From: Flavobacteriales bacterium
Lineage (GTDB): Bacteria; Bacteroidota; Bacteroidia; Flavobacteriales_F; PHOS-HE28
Direction: 5' to 3'
Assembly: GCA_016717225.1 (NCBI GenBank)
Contig: JADKGB010000018.1
Span: 1-64,000 of the forward strand
DNA length: 64,000 bases
The notes beneath the pieces were generated by a model. It was not told where the DNA came from. It saw only the letters and a list, made by a program, of their open reading frames with translations, and did not search any database. How positions within the stretch are numbered: the first letter of the stretch is position 1; every line of letters begins with the position of its first letter. Made by a program: the position numbers and the translations under genes. This document shows, in pieces, positions 18,673-27,151 of this stretch.

Positions 18673-20844
18673 ATGATGAAGTCTGTTCTGGCTAGTGCCG
18701 TACTGTTGATCACCCTGAGCACTCAGGCTCAGAAAGAACCTGTCAAAGCTCCTGTTGTGAGCGACGACCCGGTTCTTATGACCGTGGATGGAAAGCCGGT
18801 TACGCGTAGCGAATTCGAGGCCATCTATAAGAAGAACAACAAGGATGCAGCTGTTACCAAGGAAGCGCTGAACGAATACCTGGACCTGTTCATCAATTAC
18901 AAATTGAAGGTCCGGGCCGCAGAAGAATTGGGCATGGACACCGTTGGCAAGTTCAAGACCGAACTCGACGGCTACCGCAAGCAATTGGCTCGTCCGTATT
19001 TGATCGATCGAAATCTGAACGATGACCTGATCAAGGAGGCCTTCGATCGCAGTGGCATCGAAGTCCGTGCGAGCCACATCCTGGCCCAAATGCCTGCGGA
19101 TCCTGCCCCGGCAGATACACTGGCTGCTTGGAAGAAGATCATGGCGCTACGCGATCGGGTGAACGCTGGTGAGGATTGGGCCAGTGTTGCCAGCGGCAAA
19201 GGAGGAAGTGACGACCCGAGCGCGGCCAAGAACGGTGGCGATCTCGGTTGGTTCAGCGCTTTGCAAATGGTTTACCCTTTCGAGAACGCAGCATACAGCA
19301 CACAGCCTGGCCAGATCAGTAAGCCTGTTCGCACCCGATTCGGTTACCATATCATCAAGGTGATCGATAGGCGTCCAGCTCGTGGCCAGATGAAAGTCGC
19401 ACACATCATGATCCGTAGCACGGATCAGGACAGTCCTGAAAAACAAACCCTGTCGAAGCAGAAGATCGAACAGGTGAACGATCGGTTGAAGAGCGGGGAG
19501 ATCAACTTCTCTGATGGGGCGTTGAAATACAGCGATGACGAAAGCACGAATACGAAAGGCGGCGAATTGCCCATGTTCGGTTCAGGTAAAATGATCGAGG
19601 AATTCGAGGATGTCAGTTTTGGTCTCAAGCTGGATGGAGATGTGAGCGGCCCGTTCAAGACCCGCTACGGATGGCATATCGTAAAGCGTTTGGAGTACAA
19701 AGCACCTCCTGCGTTCGAAGAGGCCAAGGGTGATCTGAAACAAAAGATCGCACGTGATAGTCGTGCGGAGATCACGCGTCAGAAGTTCCTTTCCGACCTG
19801 AAGGCAACGTATCACGCCAAGACCGATGAGAAAGCGTTGAAAGCGTTATACCCGTTGGTGGACAGTACAATTTTCAAGAAGGGTACGACCATTACGGATA
19901 CACTGATCCGCAAGGACGTCGTGGAGGGCATCGTGATGCACAACGGCATGAAGTTCCGTCGCGAGTTGAACGGCACGCTGCAGGGTGGTAAAGTGGTGAA
20001 CGTTCGCAGTCGCAAACACGATGAACTGAAGCCTTCACCGAACGACACGGTCATCGTACGTGATGTGCAGGAGGGGTGGTCATATGATCGCACCAAGGCA
20101 ACCAAGCTTACCAAGAACGTGTTCAGTATCGATGGACGTGCTTGGAGCCAACAGCAATTCCTGGGTTGGCTTGAAGCCAAGCAGAAGCGTGAGCCCATGG
20201 TGTCCACACCGGTTTATTTGCAGGACCGTTTCAAGCAATTCGTCGATGAGGAAATGCTCGCGCACGAAGACGGGCAGTTGGAAACCAAATACCCGGAATT
20301 CCGCATGTTGATGAAAGAGTACCGGGACGGTATTCTTCTGTTCGAACTCACCGATCAGAAGGTGTGGAGCAAGGCGGTGAAGGATACAACGGGCCTGCAG
20401 GGATATTACGAGGCGAACAAGATGAACTACCTGTATGATACGCGCTACGATCTTGATATTTATTCCTGCGCCAATGATGCGGTGGTCAAGCAGATGAACG
20501 CATTGTACAAGAAAGGCAAGCGGGGCATGGACATCGCGAAGGCCTTGAACAAGGATGACAAGAGCGCGTTGATAGACGTCGAGAGCGGCGTGTTCACCGA
20601 AGAAGAAAAACCGATGATCAAAGGCGTCGTGAAGCCGGGGCTCACAGCGGGCCAAGTGGTGGATGGTCGTGTGGTGCTCGTTGACATGAAGAAGATCGTT
20701 CCACCAAGCCCCAAACCACTCAATGAAGCACGCGGGTTGGTAACGGCAGCGTATCAGGACCAGTTGGAAAAAGACTGGATCAAAGAGCTTCGCGCCAAAT
20801 ACACGGTGAAAGTGGAACAGGACGTTCTCTACAGCATTCACTGA
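18673..20844 (+). CDS. Periplasmic peptidylprolyl isomerase with two parvulin domains
   Basis: A 723-residue protein with a signal peptide from the MMKSV start at 18673, cleaved after about STQAQ. An SurA_N-like helical region is followed by two tandem PpiC/rotamase domains: the first about residues 120-235 (VRASHILAQMP, GGDLGWFSALQMVYPFENAA, TRFGYHIIKV), the second about 235-340 (VAHIMIRS, GGELPMFGSGKMIEEFE, RYGWHIVKRL). The C-terminal half is alpha-helical and low in recognisable motifs. It probably assists folding of outer-membrane proteins. It is the first of three foldase genes separated by two bases or overlapping. Confidence 0.88.
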   Translation: MMKSVLASAVLLITLSTQAQKEPVKAPVVSDDPVLMTVDGKPVTRSEFEAIYKKNNKDAAVTKEALNEYLDLFINYKLKVRAAEELGMDTVGKFKTELDGYRKQLARPYLIDRNLNDDLIKEAFDRSGIEVRASHILAQMPADPAPADTLAAWKKIMALRDRVNAGEDWASVASGKGGSDDPSAAKNGGDLGWFSALQMVYPFENAAYSTQPGQISKPVRTRFGYHIIKVIDRRPARGQMKVAHIMIRSTDQDSPEKQTLSKQKIEQVNDRLKSGEINFSDGALKYSDDESTNTKGGELPMFGSGKMIEEFEDVSFGLKLDGDVSGPFKTRYGWHIVKRLEYKAPPAFEEAKGDLKQKIARDSRAEITRQKFLSDLKATYHAKTDEKALKALYPLVDSTIFKKGTTITDTLIRKDVVEGIVMHNGMKFRRELNGTLQGGKVVNVRSRKHDELKPSPNDTVIVRDVQEGWSYDRTKATKLTKNVFSIDGRAWSQQQFLGWLEAKQKREPMVSTPVYLQDRFKQFVDEEMLAHEDGQLETKYPEFRMLMKEYRDGILLFELTDQKVWSKAVKDTTGLQGYYEANKMNYLYDTRYDLDIYSCANDAVVKQMNALYKKGKRGMDIAKALNKDDKSALIDVESGVFTEEEKPMIKGVVKPGLTAGQVVDGRVVLVDMKKIVPPSPKPLNEARGLVTAAYQDQLEKDWIKELRAKYTVKVEQDVLYSIH

Positions 20845-20846
20845 GC

Positions 20847-21713
20847 ATGGCGTTGGCCAAAAGCATTGTTCGGAACGGGAGGGCGGCGGTGATCGCCGCC
20901 CTTTCCCTTTCAGCGTGCAGCATGGCCTCCGATCCATCGGATCCCTTGGTGGCCGAAGCATACGACCAGCAATTGTTCCGCAGTGATCTGCGCCGCATGA
21001 TCCCGGCCGATACGCCAAAGGAAGACAGTGCGGCATTGGCACAGCGCTTCGTGGATACGTGGGCTCGCGAGATCGTACTGCTGCACAAGGCCGAGGAGAA
21101 CCTCACGGCAGTGCAGAAGAACGTTGATGACCAACTGCGCAGTTATCGTGGATCGTTGATCACATATACCTATGAGCAAGCCCTTGTTCGGCAAAAACTG
21201 GATACGAACATCAGCGCGGAGGAAATAGCCGGTTATTACAAGGAGAACGCCAAGAATTTCGAACTGAAGGACAATATCGTTCGTGTCCGGTGGTTCAAAT
21301 TACGCGAAACCGATAAGCGCGTTCTGAAGAACGTACAAAGCCTTTGGCAAAGTGATAAGCCCGATGATCGAAGTGAATTGGAGCGATTGCTCGCACAGCG
21401 TGGCTCTGCGATGAACGATACAGGCGACGATTGGATCTCTTTTTCTGAACTACAGCAACTCGTGCCTTTACGCCCCGACAATCCTACTGACTGGCTCCAG
21501 CGCAATTCTCGCGCTATGGCTGCTGATAGTGTTGGGTCCTATTTCGTGGAATTTTTGGATCACCGCATAAAGAACAGTATGTCTCCCCAGGAGCTGGTCT
21601 CCATGGAGATCCGCTCCATCCTCATCAATCAGCGCAAGCTCCAGCTTATAGAGCGCATGCGCGAAGACCTGTACAAAGATGCTCTTGCCCAAAAAGATGT
21701 TCGATTGTTCTAA
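20847..21713 (+). CDS. SurA-N-like lipoprotein (foldase cluster)
   Basis: A 288-residue protein with a short signal peptide ending in LSACSMAS, so probably a lipoprotein. It starts two bases after the preceding PPIase stop. Helical segments such as KEDSAALAQRFVDTWAREIV and the C-terminal KLQLIERMREDLYKDAL resemble the non-catalytic SurA/PpiD chaperone scaffold, but no clear parvulin active-site domain is seen. In Flavobacteriales a gene like this often sits between two PPIases. It is likely a chaperone or accessory factor rather than an isomerase. Confidence 0.68.
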   Translation: MALAKSIVRNGRAAVIAALSLSACSMASDPSDPLVAEAYDQQLFRSDLRRMIPADTPKEDSAALAQRFVDTWAREIVLLHKAEENLTAVQKNVDDQLRSYRGSLITYTYEQALVRQKLDTNISAEEIAGYYKENAKNFELKDNIVRVRWFKLRETDKRVLKNVQSLWQSDKPDDRSELERLLAQRGSAMNDTGDDWISFSELQQLVPLRPDNPTDWLQRNSRAMAADSVGSYFVEFLDHRIKNSMSPQELVSMEIRSILINQRKLQLIERMREDLYKDALAQKDVRLF

Positions 21714-23082
21714 GGGGCTCGTGTTCGCTGCGGTTCTGCTTCAGATCTGCGCAAGTGGACAGGTGCGGACGGATGGCTCGGTTGCGTTAGAAGGTCAGCT
21801 GATAGACCGCGTGATCGCGAACGTAGCTGGTCGCATCGTTCTCTATAGCGAATTGGCAGGTCGCGTTGCGCAAGCCCAACAGAGTGGCGAGCGCATGAAC
21901 GATCCTCAAGTGTGTGGTGAATTGGAAGAACTGTTGTTCCAGCAGCTCTTGCTCGAGCAAGCCCGTTTGGATAGTGTGGTGCCGGACGAAGCGCAAGTGA
22001 ACGCTGAGTTGGACCGTCGCATTCGATATTTCGCGCAACAGATAGGCAGTGATGAGGCGTTGGAGAAGTACTATGGAAAGAGCATCACGCGCATCAAAGC
22101 GGATTTCCGCCAGCAGGTGTCCGATCAGTTACTGGCGCAGCAAATGCAACAGAAGATAACGGGTGATCGCAGTGCAACGCCCAAGGAAGTAACGGCCTAT
22201 TTCAATGCGATCCCGAAGGACAGTTTGCCGTTCATCAATGCGGGGGTCGAATTCGCGCGCATAGTGAAGTATGCCAAGCCCAGTGAGGCGGAGGAACGTC
22301 GGGTGAAAAAAAGTCTCGAGGAACTGCGCACGCGCATCACAACGGGTAAACTTGATTTCGCGACCGCAGCCAGTTTGTACAGTCAGGACGTAGGCTCCGT
22401 TCGTGACGGCGGCAAGCTGCCCATGGTAAAACCCGGCATCATGGTACCCGAGTTCGATGCCGTGGCCATGAGTTTGAAGGATGGGGAGGTCAGCCAGGTC
22501 TTCAAGACGGATTTCGGATACCACGTCATGAGCATGATGGAACGCAAAGGCGAGGAGTATCAGGCTCGTCATATCCTCTTGAAACTGGAAACCTCAGCCG
22601 ACGATATGATGCTCGCGAAGAATTTTATGGACAGCACGACTGCATTGGTTCGCGAAGGCACGATAACGTTCGCCAGAGCTGCATCGGAAATGAACGACGA
22701 TGAGGATACGAAGGGCACCAATGGTACTGTGATCGAGCCGAATGGGAACAACCCTCGGTGGGCGATCGGTGATCTGGACAAGGAGACTTTCTCCATTCTC
22801 GACAAGTTGGCTGTGGGCGACATAAGTGTCCCACAATCGTTCGAGCTTCCGAGCGGCGAGAAAGGCTATCGCGTCTTCAAGTTGATCAAGCGCACGGAGC
22901 CACACGTAATGGACCTTGTTGAAGACTACCCGTTGGTGAACGAGGCCGCCGAGAATGCGGCCAGGCAAAAGATCGTCGATGCCTGGGTGAAAGAGCGACT
23001 CTCGAATATTTACGTGCGCATCATACCTGATTACGCTGGTTGCACCTTCGAACACGCTTGGGTCAAACCTGTTGCACCTTGA
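21697..23082 (+). CDS. surA: SurA-type peptidylprolyl isomerase
   Basis: About 461 residues from MFDCSKGLVF; the frame also allows a start at 21679. Either start overlaps the upstream stop, implying coupled translation. A signal peptide (VLLQICASGQ) precedes the SurA_N domain (IDRVIANVAGRIVLYSELAG, LFQQLLLEQARLDSVV). Two parvulin domains follow: about 180-290 (EFARIVKYAKP, GGKLPMVKPGIMVPEFDAVA, TDFGYHVMSM) and about 290-400 (QARHILLKLE, LPSGEKGYRVFKL). It is a likely general periplasmic chaperone for beta-barrel proteins. Confidence 0.9.
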   Translation: MFDCSKGLVFAAVLLQICASGQVRTDGSVALEGQLIDRVIANVAGRIVLYSELAGRVAQAQQSGERMNDPQVCGELEELLFQQLLLEQARLDSVVPDEAQVNAELDRRIRYFAQQIGSDEALEKYYGKSITRIKADFRQQVSDQLLAQQMQQKITGDRSATPKEVTAYFNAIPKDSLPFINAGVEFARIVKYAKPSEAEERRVKKSLEELRTRITTGKLDFATAASLYSQDVGSVRDGGKLPMVKPGIMVPEFDAVAMSLKDGEVSQVFKTDFGYHVMSMMERKGEEYQARHILLKLETSADDMMLAKNFMDSTTALVREGTITFARAASEMNDDEDTKGTNGTVIEPNGNNPRWAIGDLDKETFSILDKLAVGDISVPQSFELPSGEKGYRVFKLIKRTEPHVMDLVEDYPLVNEAAENAARQKIVDAWVKERLSNIYVRIIPDYAGCTFEHAWVKPVAP

Positions 23083-23164
23083 CAAAATTCACCTTTGGTT
23101 ATTCATCGCTAGCCGAATGCGAGGCGATCCCTGATCCTACCCTATCACCTTTCCACTATTCAAA

Positions 23165-24130
23165 ATGACCGAACGGACGAACGATGCACGCGCAGTGGAA
23201 GATTTCGGCGCGAAGTACAGATTGCTCAAAGCAGAGGTGCAGAAGGTTATCATCGGCCAGGACCGCGTGGTCGATGATGTACTGATCGCGATCTTCAGCA
23301 GGGGCCATGGGTTGCTGGTCGGCGTGCCAGGTTTGGCCAAAACCTTGCTCGTGAACACAGTGGGCAGAGCGTTGGGGTTGGGTTTCAATAGGATCCAGTT
23401 CACACCCGATCTCATGCCCAGTGACATCATTGGTTCCGAGATCCTGGACCAGGACCGCAACTTCAAATTCATCAAGGGTCCCCTCTTCGCGAACATCATC
23501 TTGGCGGACGAGATCAACCGAACACCACCGAAAACCCAAGCAGCATTGCTTGAGGCCATGCAGGAGAAAGCGGTAACCGCTGCAGGGCGAACGTGGCAGC
23601 TTCCCGAGCCCTTCTTTGTTCTGGCAACGCAGAACCCGATCGAGCAGGAAGGAACATATCCGTTGCCAGAAGCCCAACTCGATCGCTTCATGTTCAGCAT
23701 CCACGTGGATTATCCAAGCTACGCGGAGGAACTGGCGGTCGTTAAGGCGACCACCAGCGACACCCCTGCCGATGTAAAGCCAGTGCTAAGTGCAGAAGAG
23801 ATCCAGTTCTACCAAGGACTTGTGCGTCGCATTCCGGTTGCTGATAATGTGGTCGAATACGCTGTGAAGCTTGCTAGTCGCACAAGACCAGGTCGGGAAG
23901 GGGTGCCAGCTATCATCAACGATCACATCAGCTGGGGTGCTGGCCCACGCGCCAGCCAATTCCTGGTGATCGGCGCCAAATGTCACGCACTTACTCACGG
24001 TAAATTCAGCCCTGACATCGAGGACGTACAAGCTGTAGCAAAGCCCATTCTGCGCCATCGCTTGGTGCGGAACTACAAGGCTGAAGCGGAAGGGGTCACC
24101 GTTGACAATATCGTCGACCAGGTGCTCTGA
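23165..24130 (+). CDS. MoxR-family AAA+ ATPase
   Basis: A 321-residue AAA+ ATPase. Walker A is GVPGLAKT (about 55-62), Walker B IILADEINR, sensor 1 FFVLATQNPIEQEGTYPLPE, and the MoxR signature QFTPDLMPSDIIG is present. MoxR proteins act as cytoplasmic chaperones that mature metal- or vWA-containing complexes. In Bacteroidota they usually head a Bat operon with DUF58 and vWA genes, but here no such genes follow; a perfect hairpin and then secreted-protein genes do. A BatA-domain gene lies at 11.8-13.8 kb but is not adjacent. Confidence 0.92.
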   Translation: MTERTNDARAVEDFGAKYRLLKAEVQKVIIGQDRVVDDVLIAIFSRGHGLLVGVPGLAKTLLVNTVGRALGLGFNRIQFTPDLMPSDIIGSEILDQDRNFKFIKGPLFANIILADEINRTPPKTQAALLEAMQEKAVTAAGRTWQLPEPFFVLATQNPIEQEGTYPLPEAQLDRFMFSIHVDYPSYAEELAVVKATTSDTPADVKPVLSAEEIQFYQGLVRRIPVADNVVEYAVKLASRTRPGREGVPAIINDHISWGAGPRASQFLVIGAKCHALTHGKFSPDIEDVQAVAKPILRHRLVRNYKAEAEGVTVDNIVDQVL

Positions 24131-24135
24131 GGCTT

Positions 24136-24160
24136 GTAGATGGATCGATGATCCATCTAC
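24136..24160 (+). repeat. Perfect 11-bp inverted repeat after the MoxR gene
   Basis: GTAGATGGATC (24136-24146) and GATCCATCTAC (24150-24160) are perfect complements around a three-base loop. It begins six bases after the MoxR stop. No T-tract follows, so it may stabilise the 3' end or end transcription in another way. Confidence 0.55.
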
Positions 24161-24267
24161 GGATCGGTGCGTCGTCAACACCTGTTCATTTCATCTCTGG
24201 ACGAAGGCTGCTTGTTGACCTTATCTTCGTCTCAAGCTGAAAGCTCAGAGCTTTTGGCATGCCGGTT

Positions 24268-25047
24268 ATGAAACGAACATTACGATCCTTCTTTTTTGCC
24301 ATTCCTCTTGCTGTTCTTTCTACGGCTGGTGCTCAAACCACTATGGATATCACGCTCGTGCCTGGCCAGAACAATGACCTGGAAGTGCGACTGCGCCCCG
24401 ACATGGACTTCGATGGCTTGGTTGCAGGCATGGTCTTTACTGTTCGCTGGAGCAATGCTTCCGGTGCAAGTCTCGGTAGCGAAATTCAGGACGCGACCGC
24501 GTTGGATGTATGTAATGTGAGCAAGAGCGGCCCGGAGCAAGTGGTTGGCGACTATCGTTATCAGGTTTATGTGGCTTTCAGTTTGACCCCGTTATCGGAG
24601 ATCTCATTCGTCCTGCTGGGTGGACAGGAATACACCTTATGCAAGTTGCCGATCCTCAATGCCGCTGATGCCTTCGTTATGGTGAACGACGATTGGACGG
24701 CGGTGAACAACGCCGATTATTTCATCTCGTTGAATGGCGCTGATGGAACCGGGATCATTTACGACCAGAGTACAGGATCCTTTCAAGGATCGAGCCTTTC
24801 GAACGAACGAACCGTTTCTGTATGGCCCAATCCGGTTACGGATCAAGCTGTAGTTTCCTTCGGTCCCCACGGATCGACCGTGACCGGTCTCGATCTGCTG
24901 GATGCCGCAGGGCGCGTGGTGTGGAGCAAGCGTTCAAACAGGTCAGTGAGCGAAACCATGGACATGAAGGGAATGACTTCTGGTGCCTATGTGCTAAGAC
25001 TGACTGTTGATGATGGAACGCGATCCTTGATCGTGTTGAAGAGGTAA
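24268..25047 (+). CDS. Secreted protein with T9SS C-terminal sorting domain
   Basis: About 259 residues. The start MKRTLRSFFF at 24268 opens a signal peptide ending near AGAQ; an in-frame ATG at 24259 is possible. The N-terminal 150 residues (TMDITLVPGQNNDLEVRLRP, MVFTVRWSNASGASLG) match the first domain of the large repeat protein at 34.8 kb. The last 80 residues are a type A sorting domain (VSVWPNPVTDQAVVSF, GMTSGAYVLRLTVDDGT). Probably exported and surface-attached. No enzyme motif was seen. Confidence 0.8.
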   Translation: MKRTLRSFFFAIPLAVLSTAGAQTTMDITLVPGQNNDLEVRLRPDMDFDGLVAGMVFTVRWSNASGASLGSEIQDATALDVCNVSKSGPEQVVGDYRYQVYVAFSLTPLSEISFVLLGGQEYTLCKLPILNAADAFVMVNDDWTAVNNADYFISLNGADGTGIIYDQSTGSFQGSSLSNERTVSVWPNPVTDQAVVSFGPHGSTVTGLDLLDAAGRVVWSKRSNRSVSETMDMKGMTSGAYVLRLTVDDGTRSLIVLKR

Positions 25048-25117
25048 GGGACAATTTCTTGGTCATTCCAATTGTTGAAATGATCCGCTCGTATTTGAAT
25101 ACCGCAGATCCGGATCG

Positions 25118-27046
25118 ATGGGAATGTTGAACTTTTTGCGCTCACGATCTTTATTTGGCTGCTTTGGTATCATTGCGCAAGCCTCCGCTCAAACTCCTTG
25201 TGTGAACGGTTTTGCCGGGATCTATCCGTGCGATAAGGTGGATCTGTTGTCGCGAATGTCAATTGCCCAACTGGGCGGACAAACGAATCTTGCAGACCTG
25301 TGGGGCTGGACCGATCCAGTTACCGGGGTCGAATATGCATTGGTAGGCATGCGCACGGGCACAGCCTTCGTGAACTTGAACAACCCGGCCGTTCCAGTGC
25401 TAACGGGAGTATTGCCAAGCCATATCTCCGGTTCGAACACCTTGTGGCGCGATGTGGATGTGATCGGTAATTACGCGTACGTCGTAAGTGAAACCAGCGG
25501 TCATGGCATGCAGATCTTCGATCTGACACGGTTGAGAAATGTGGTTACTCCACCGCAGACCTTCACAGAGGATGCCCACTATCCGGGCTTCAGCAATTGC
25601 CATTCGCTTTTTGCGGATAATGATGGATTCGTCTTTTGCGAGGGCACTAACACAGCCAGTGGCGGGCTGCATGTTGTCAATGTGCAGAACCCATTGGCCC
25701 CTGTGTTAGCAGGCACGTACACGCAGGATGGTTATATCCACGAGAATCTTGTCATCGACTACAATGGCCCGGATCTGGCCCATGTCGGTCAGGATATCAG
25801 CATCAATTTTCACAGTGGCAGTCCCGATAGGATCACGTTCGTGGACGTGACGAACAAGACCGACATGACCCGCTTGAATACGACCACTTACGTTGGTGCG
25901 AGCATAACTCATCAAGGATGGGTGACACCCGATCATCGCTACCTCCTAATGAATGATGAAGGCGATGAGATCAATCAGGGACATACCACGCGAACCCGGA
26001 TCTTCAACATCAGTGACCTGGACAATCCCGCGCCGTTGGTCGGTTATTACAGCGGCCCCAATGCCAGTACCGACCACAACTTGTACGTGAACAAAGACCT
26101 TGTATGGGAATCGAATTACAGCAGTGGCTTGCGGATCTTGGCGATGGATAATATTTCAACGGCTGCACTTTCCCAAGCGGCCTTCTTCGATACCTATACC
26201 ACGAATAACGCCGCGAACTATGATGGCGCGTGGGGCAATTACCCGTTCTTCAATAGTGGAGTTGTGGTCGTCAGCGACTATGCGAACGGTCTGTTCATTC
26301 TGCGCCCACGTTTGAGTTTGCGCGTGCGGGCCTTGCTCGAAGGCCCGTATGATGCGAACACTGCTTTGATGCACGATAGCCTACGCGTGAGAGGCTTGTT
26401 GCCGCTGGTTGAACCCTACACGGCATTGGGTTACACGCATGTTGGTGGAGGAGGGGAGACGACTACAGCTTCGGTCTTCTTGTCAAATGGGGCCAACGCG
26501 ATCGTCGATTGGGTGGTCTTGGAACTACGTAATTCGGCCAACTCTTCGGTAGTGCGTGAGTCGCGCTGCGCTTTGATCCAACGGGATGGTGATATTGTGG
26601 GGATGGATGGTCTTTCCGCGGTTCAATTCACAAGTGCGGTCGGCGACTATCACGTGGCGGTGCGTCATCGCAATCACTTGGGCATAATGACCGCTGCACC
26701 CGTGCGCGTGAGTGTTGCTGAAAAGAGTTACAACCTCGCGGACGGCAGCACACCCTTGTTCGGCAATGCACCTGCCGTCATCTTGGGTACGGCCAACGCC
26801 ATGTGGATGGGAAATGTGTTCCGCGATGGGCAGCTGAAGTACATCGGAACGGACAATGATCGGGACCCAGTGCTATTACGTGTTGGTGGCACAACACCGA
26901 ATAATACCGTAACTGGCTATTGGCTTGAAGATGCTACACTTGATGGCGTAGTGAAATATATCGGTGTTGGGAACGACCGCGATCCTATGTTGGTGAATGT
27001 GGGAAGCACGATCCCTAACAATGTTCGGCTGGAACAACTTCCGTGA
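25118..27046 (+). CDS. Choice-of-anchor B (LVIVD-repeat) protein with EQLP-type C-terminal domain
   Basis: A 642-residue secreted protein with a signal peptide ending near ASAQ. Residues about 30-390 form the choice-of-anchor B beta-propeller-like domain (VEYALVGMRTGTAFVNL, WRDVDVIGNYAYVVSE, TRIFNISDLDNPAPLVG). Residues about 400-642 are a domain shared with the genes at 27.2 and 32.2 kb: LEGPYDA, AIVDWVVLELR, ALIQRDGDIV, VRHRNHLG, then two copies of KYIGxxNDRDPxLxxVG, ending LEQLP. No classical T9SS type A domain is present, although 'choice-of-anchor' families are known to use varied C-terminal anchors. Confidence 0.85.
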   Translation: MGMLNFLRSRSLFGCFGIIAQASAQTPCVNGFAGIYPCDKVDLLSRMSIAQLGGQTNLADLWGWTDPVTGVEYALVGMRTGTAFVNLNNPAVPVLTGVLPSHISGSNTLWRDVDVIGNYAYVVSETSGHGMQIFDLTRLRNVVTPPQTFTEDAHYPGFSNCHSLFADNDGFVFCEGTNTASGGLHVVNVQNPLAPVLAGTYTQDGYIHENLVIDYNGPDLAHVGQDISINFHSGSPDRITFVDVTNKTDMTRLNTTTYVGASITHQGWVTPDHRYLLMNDEGDEINQGHTTRTRIFNISDLDNPAPLVGYYSGPNASTDHNLYVNKDLVWESNYSSGLRILAMDNISTAALSQAAFFDTYTTNNAANYDGAWGNYPFFNSGVVVVSDYANGLFILRPRLSLRVRALLEGPYDANTALMHDSLRVRGLLPLVEPYTALGYTHVGGGGETTTASVFLSNGANAIVDWVVLELRNSANSSVVRESRCALIQRDGDIVGMDGLSAVQFTSAVGDYHVAVRHRNHLGIMTAAPVRVSVAEKSYNLADGSTPLFGNAPAVILGTANAMWMGNVFRDGQLKYIGTDNDRDPVLLRVGGTTPNNTVTGYWLEDATLDGVVKYIGVGNDRDPMLVNVGSTIPNNVRLEQLP

Positions 27047-27151
27047 TCTCTTTCACGGCCAGGACGTTCCGTCCACGGTGGTAGGGGTCTAAGCCTGCCC
27101 GGATCTTATTGACGCCTGACGGGTCACATCCATTATCTTGCTGGCCGCTCC

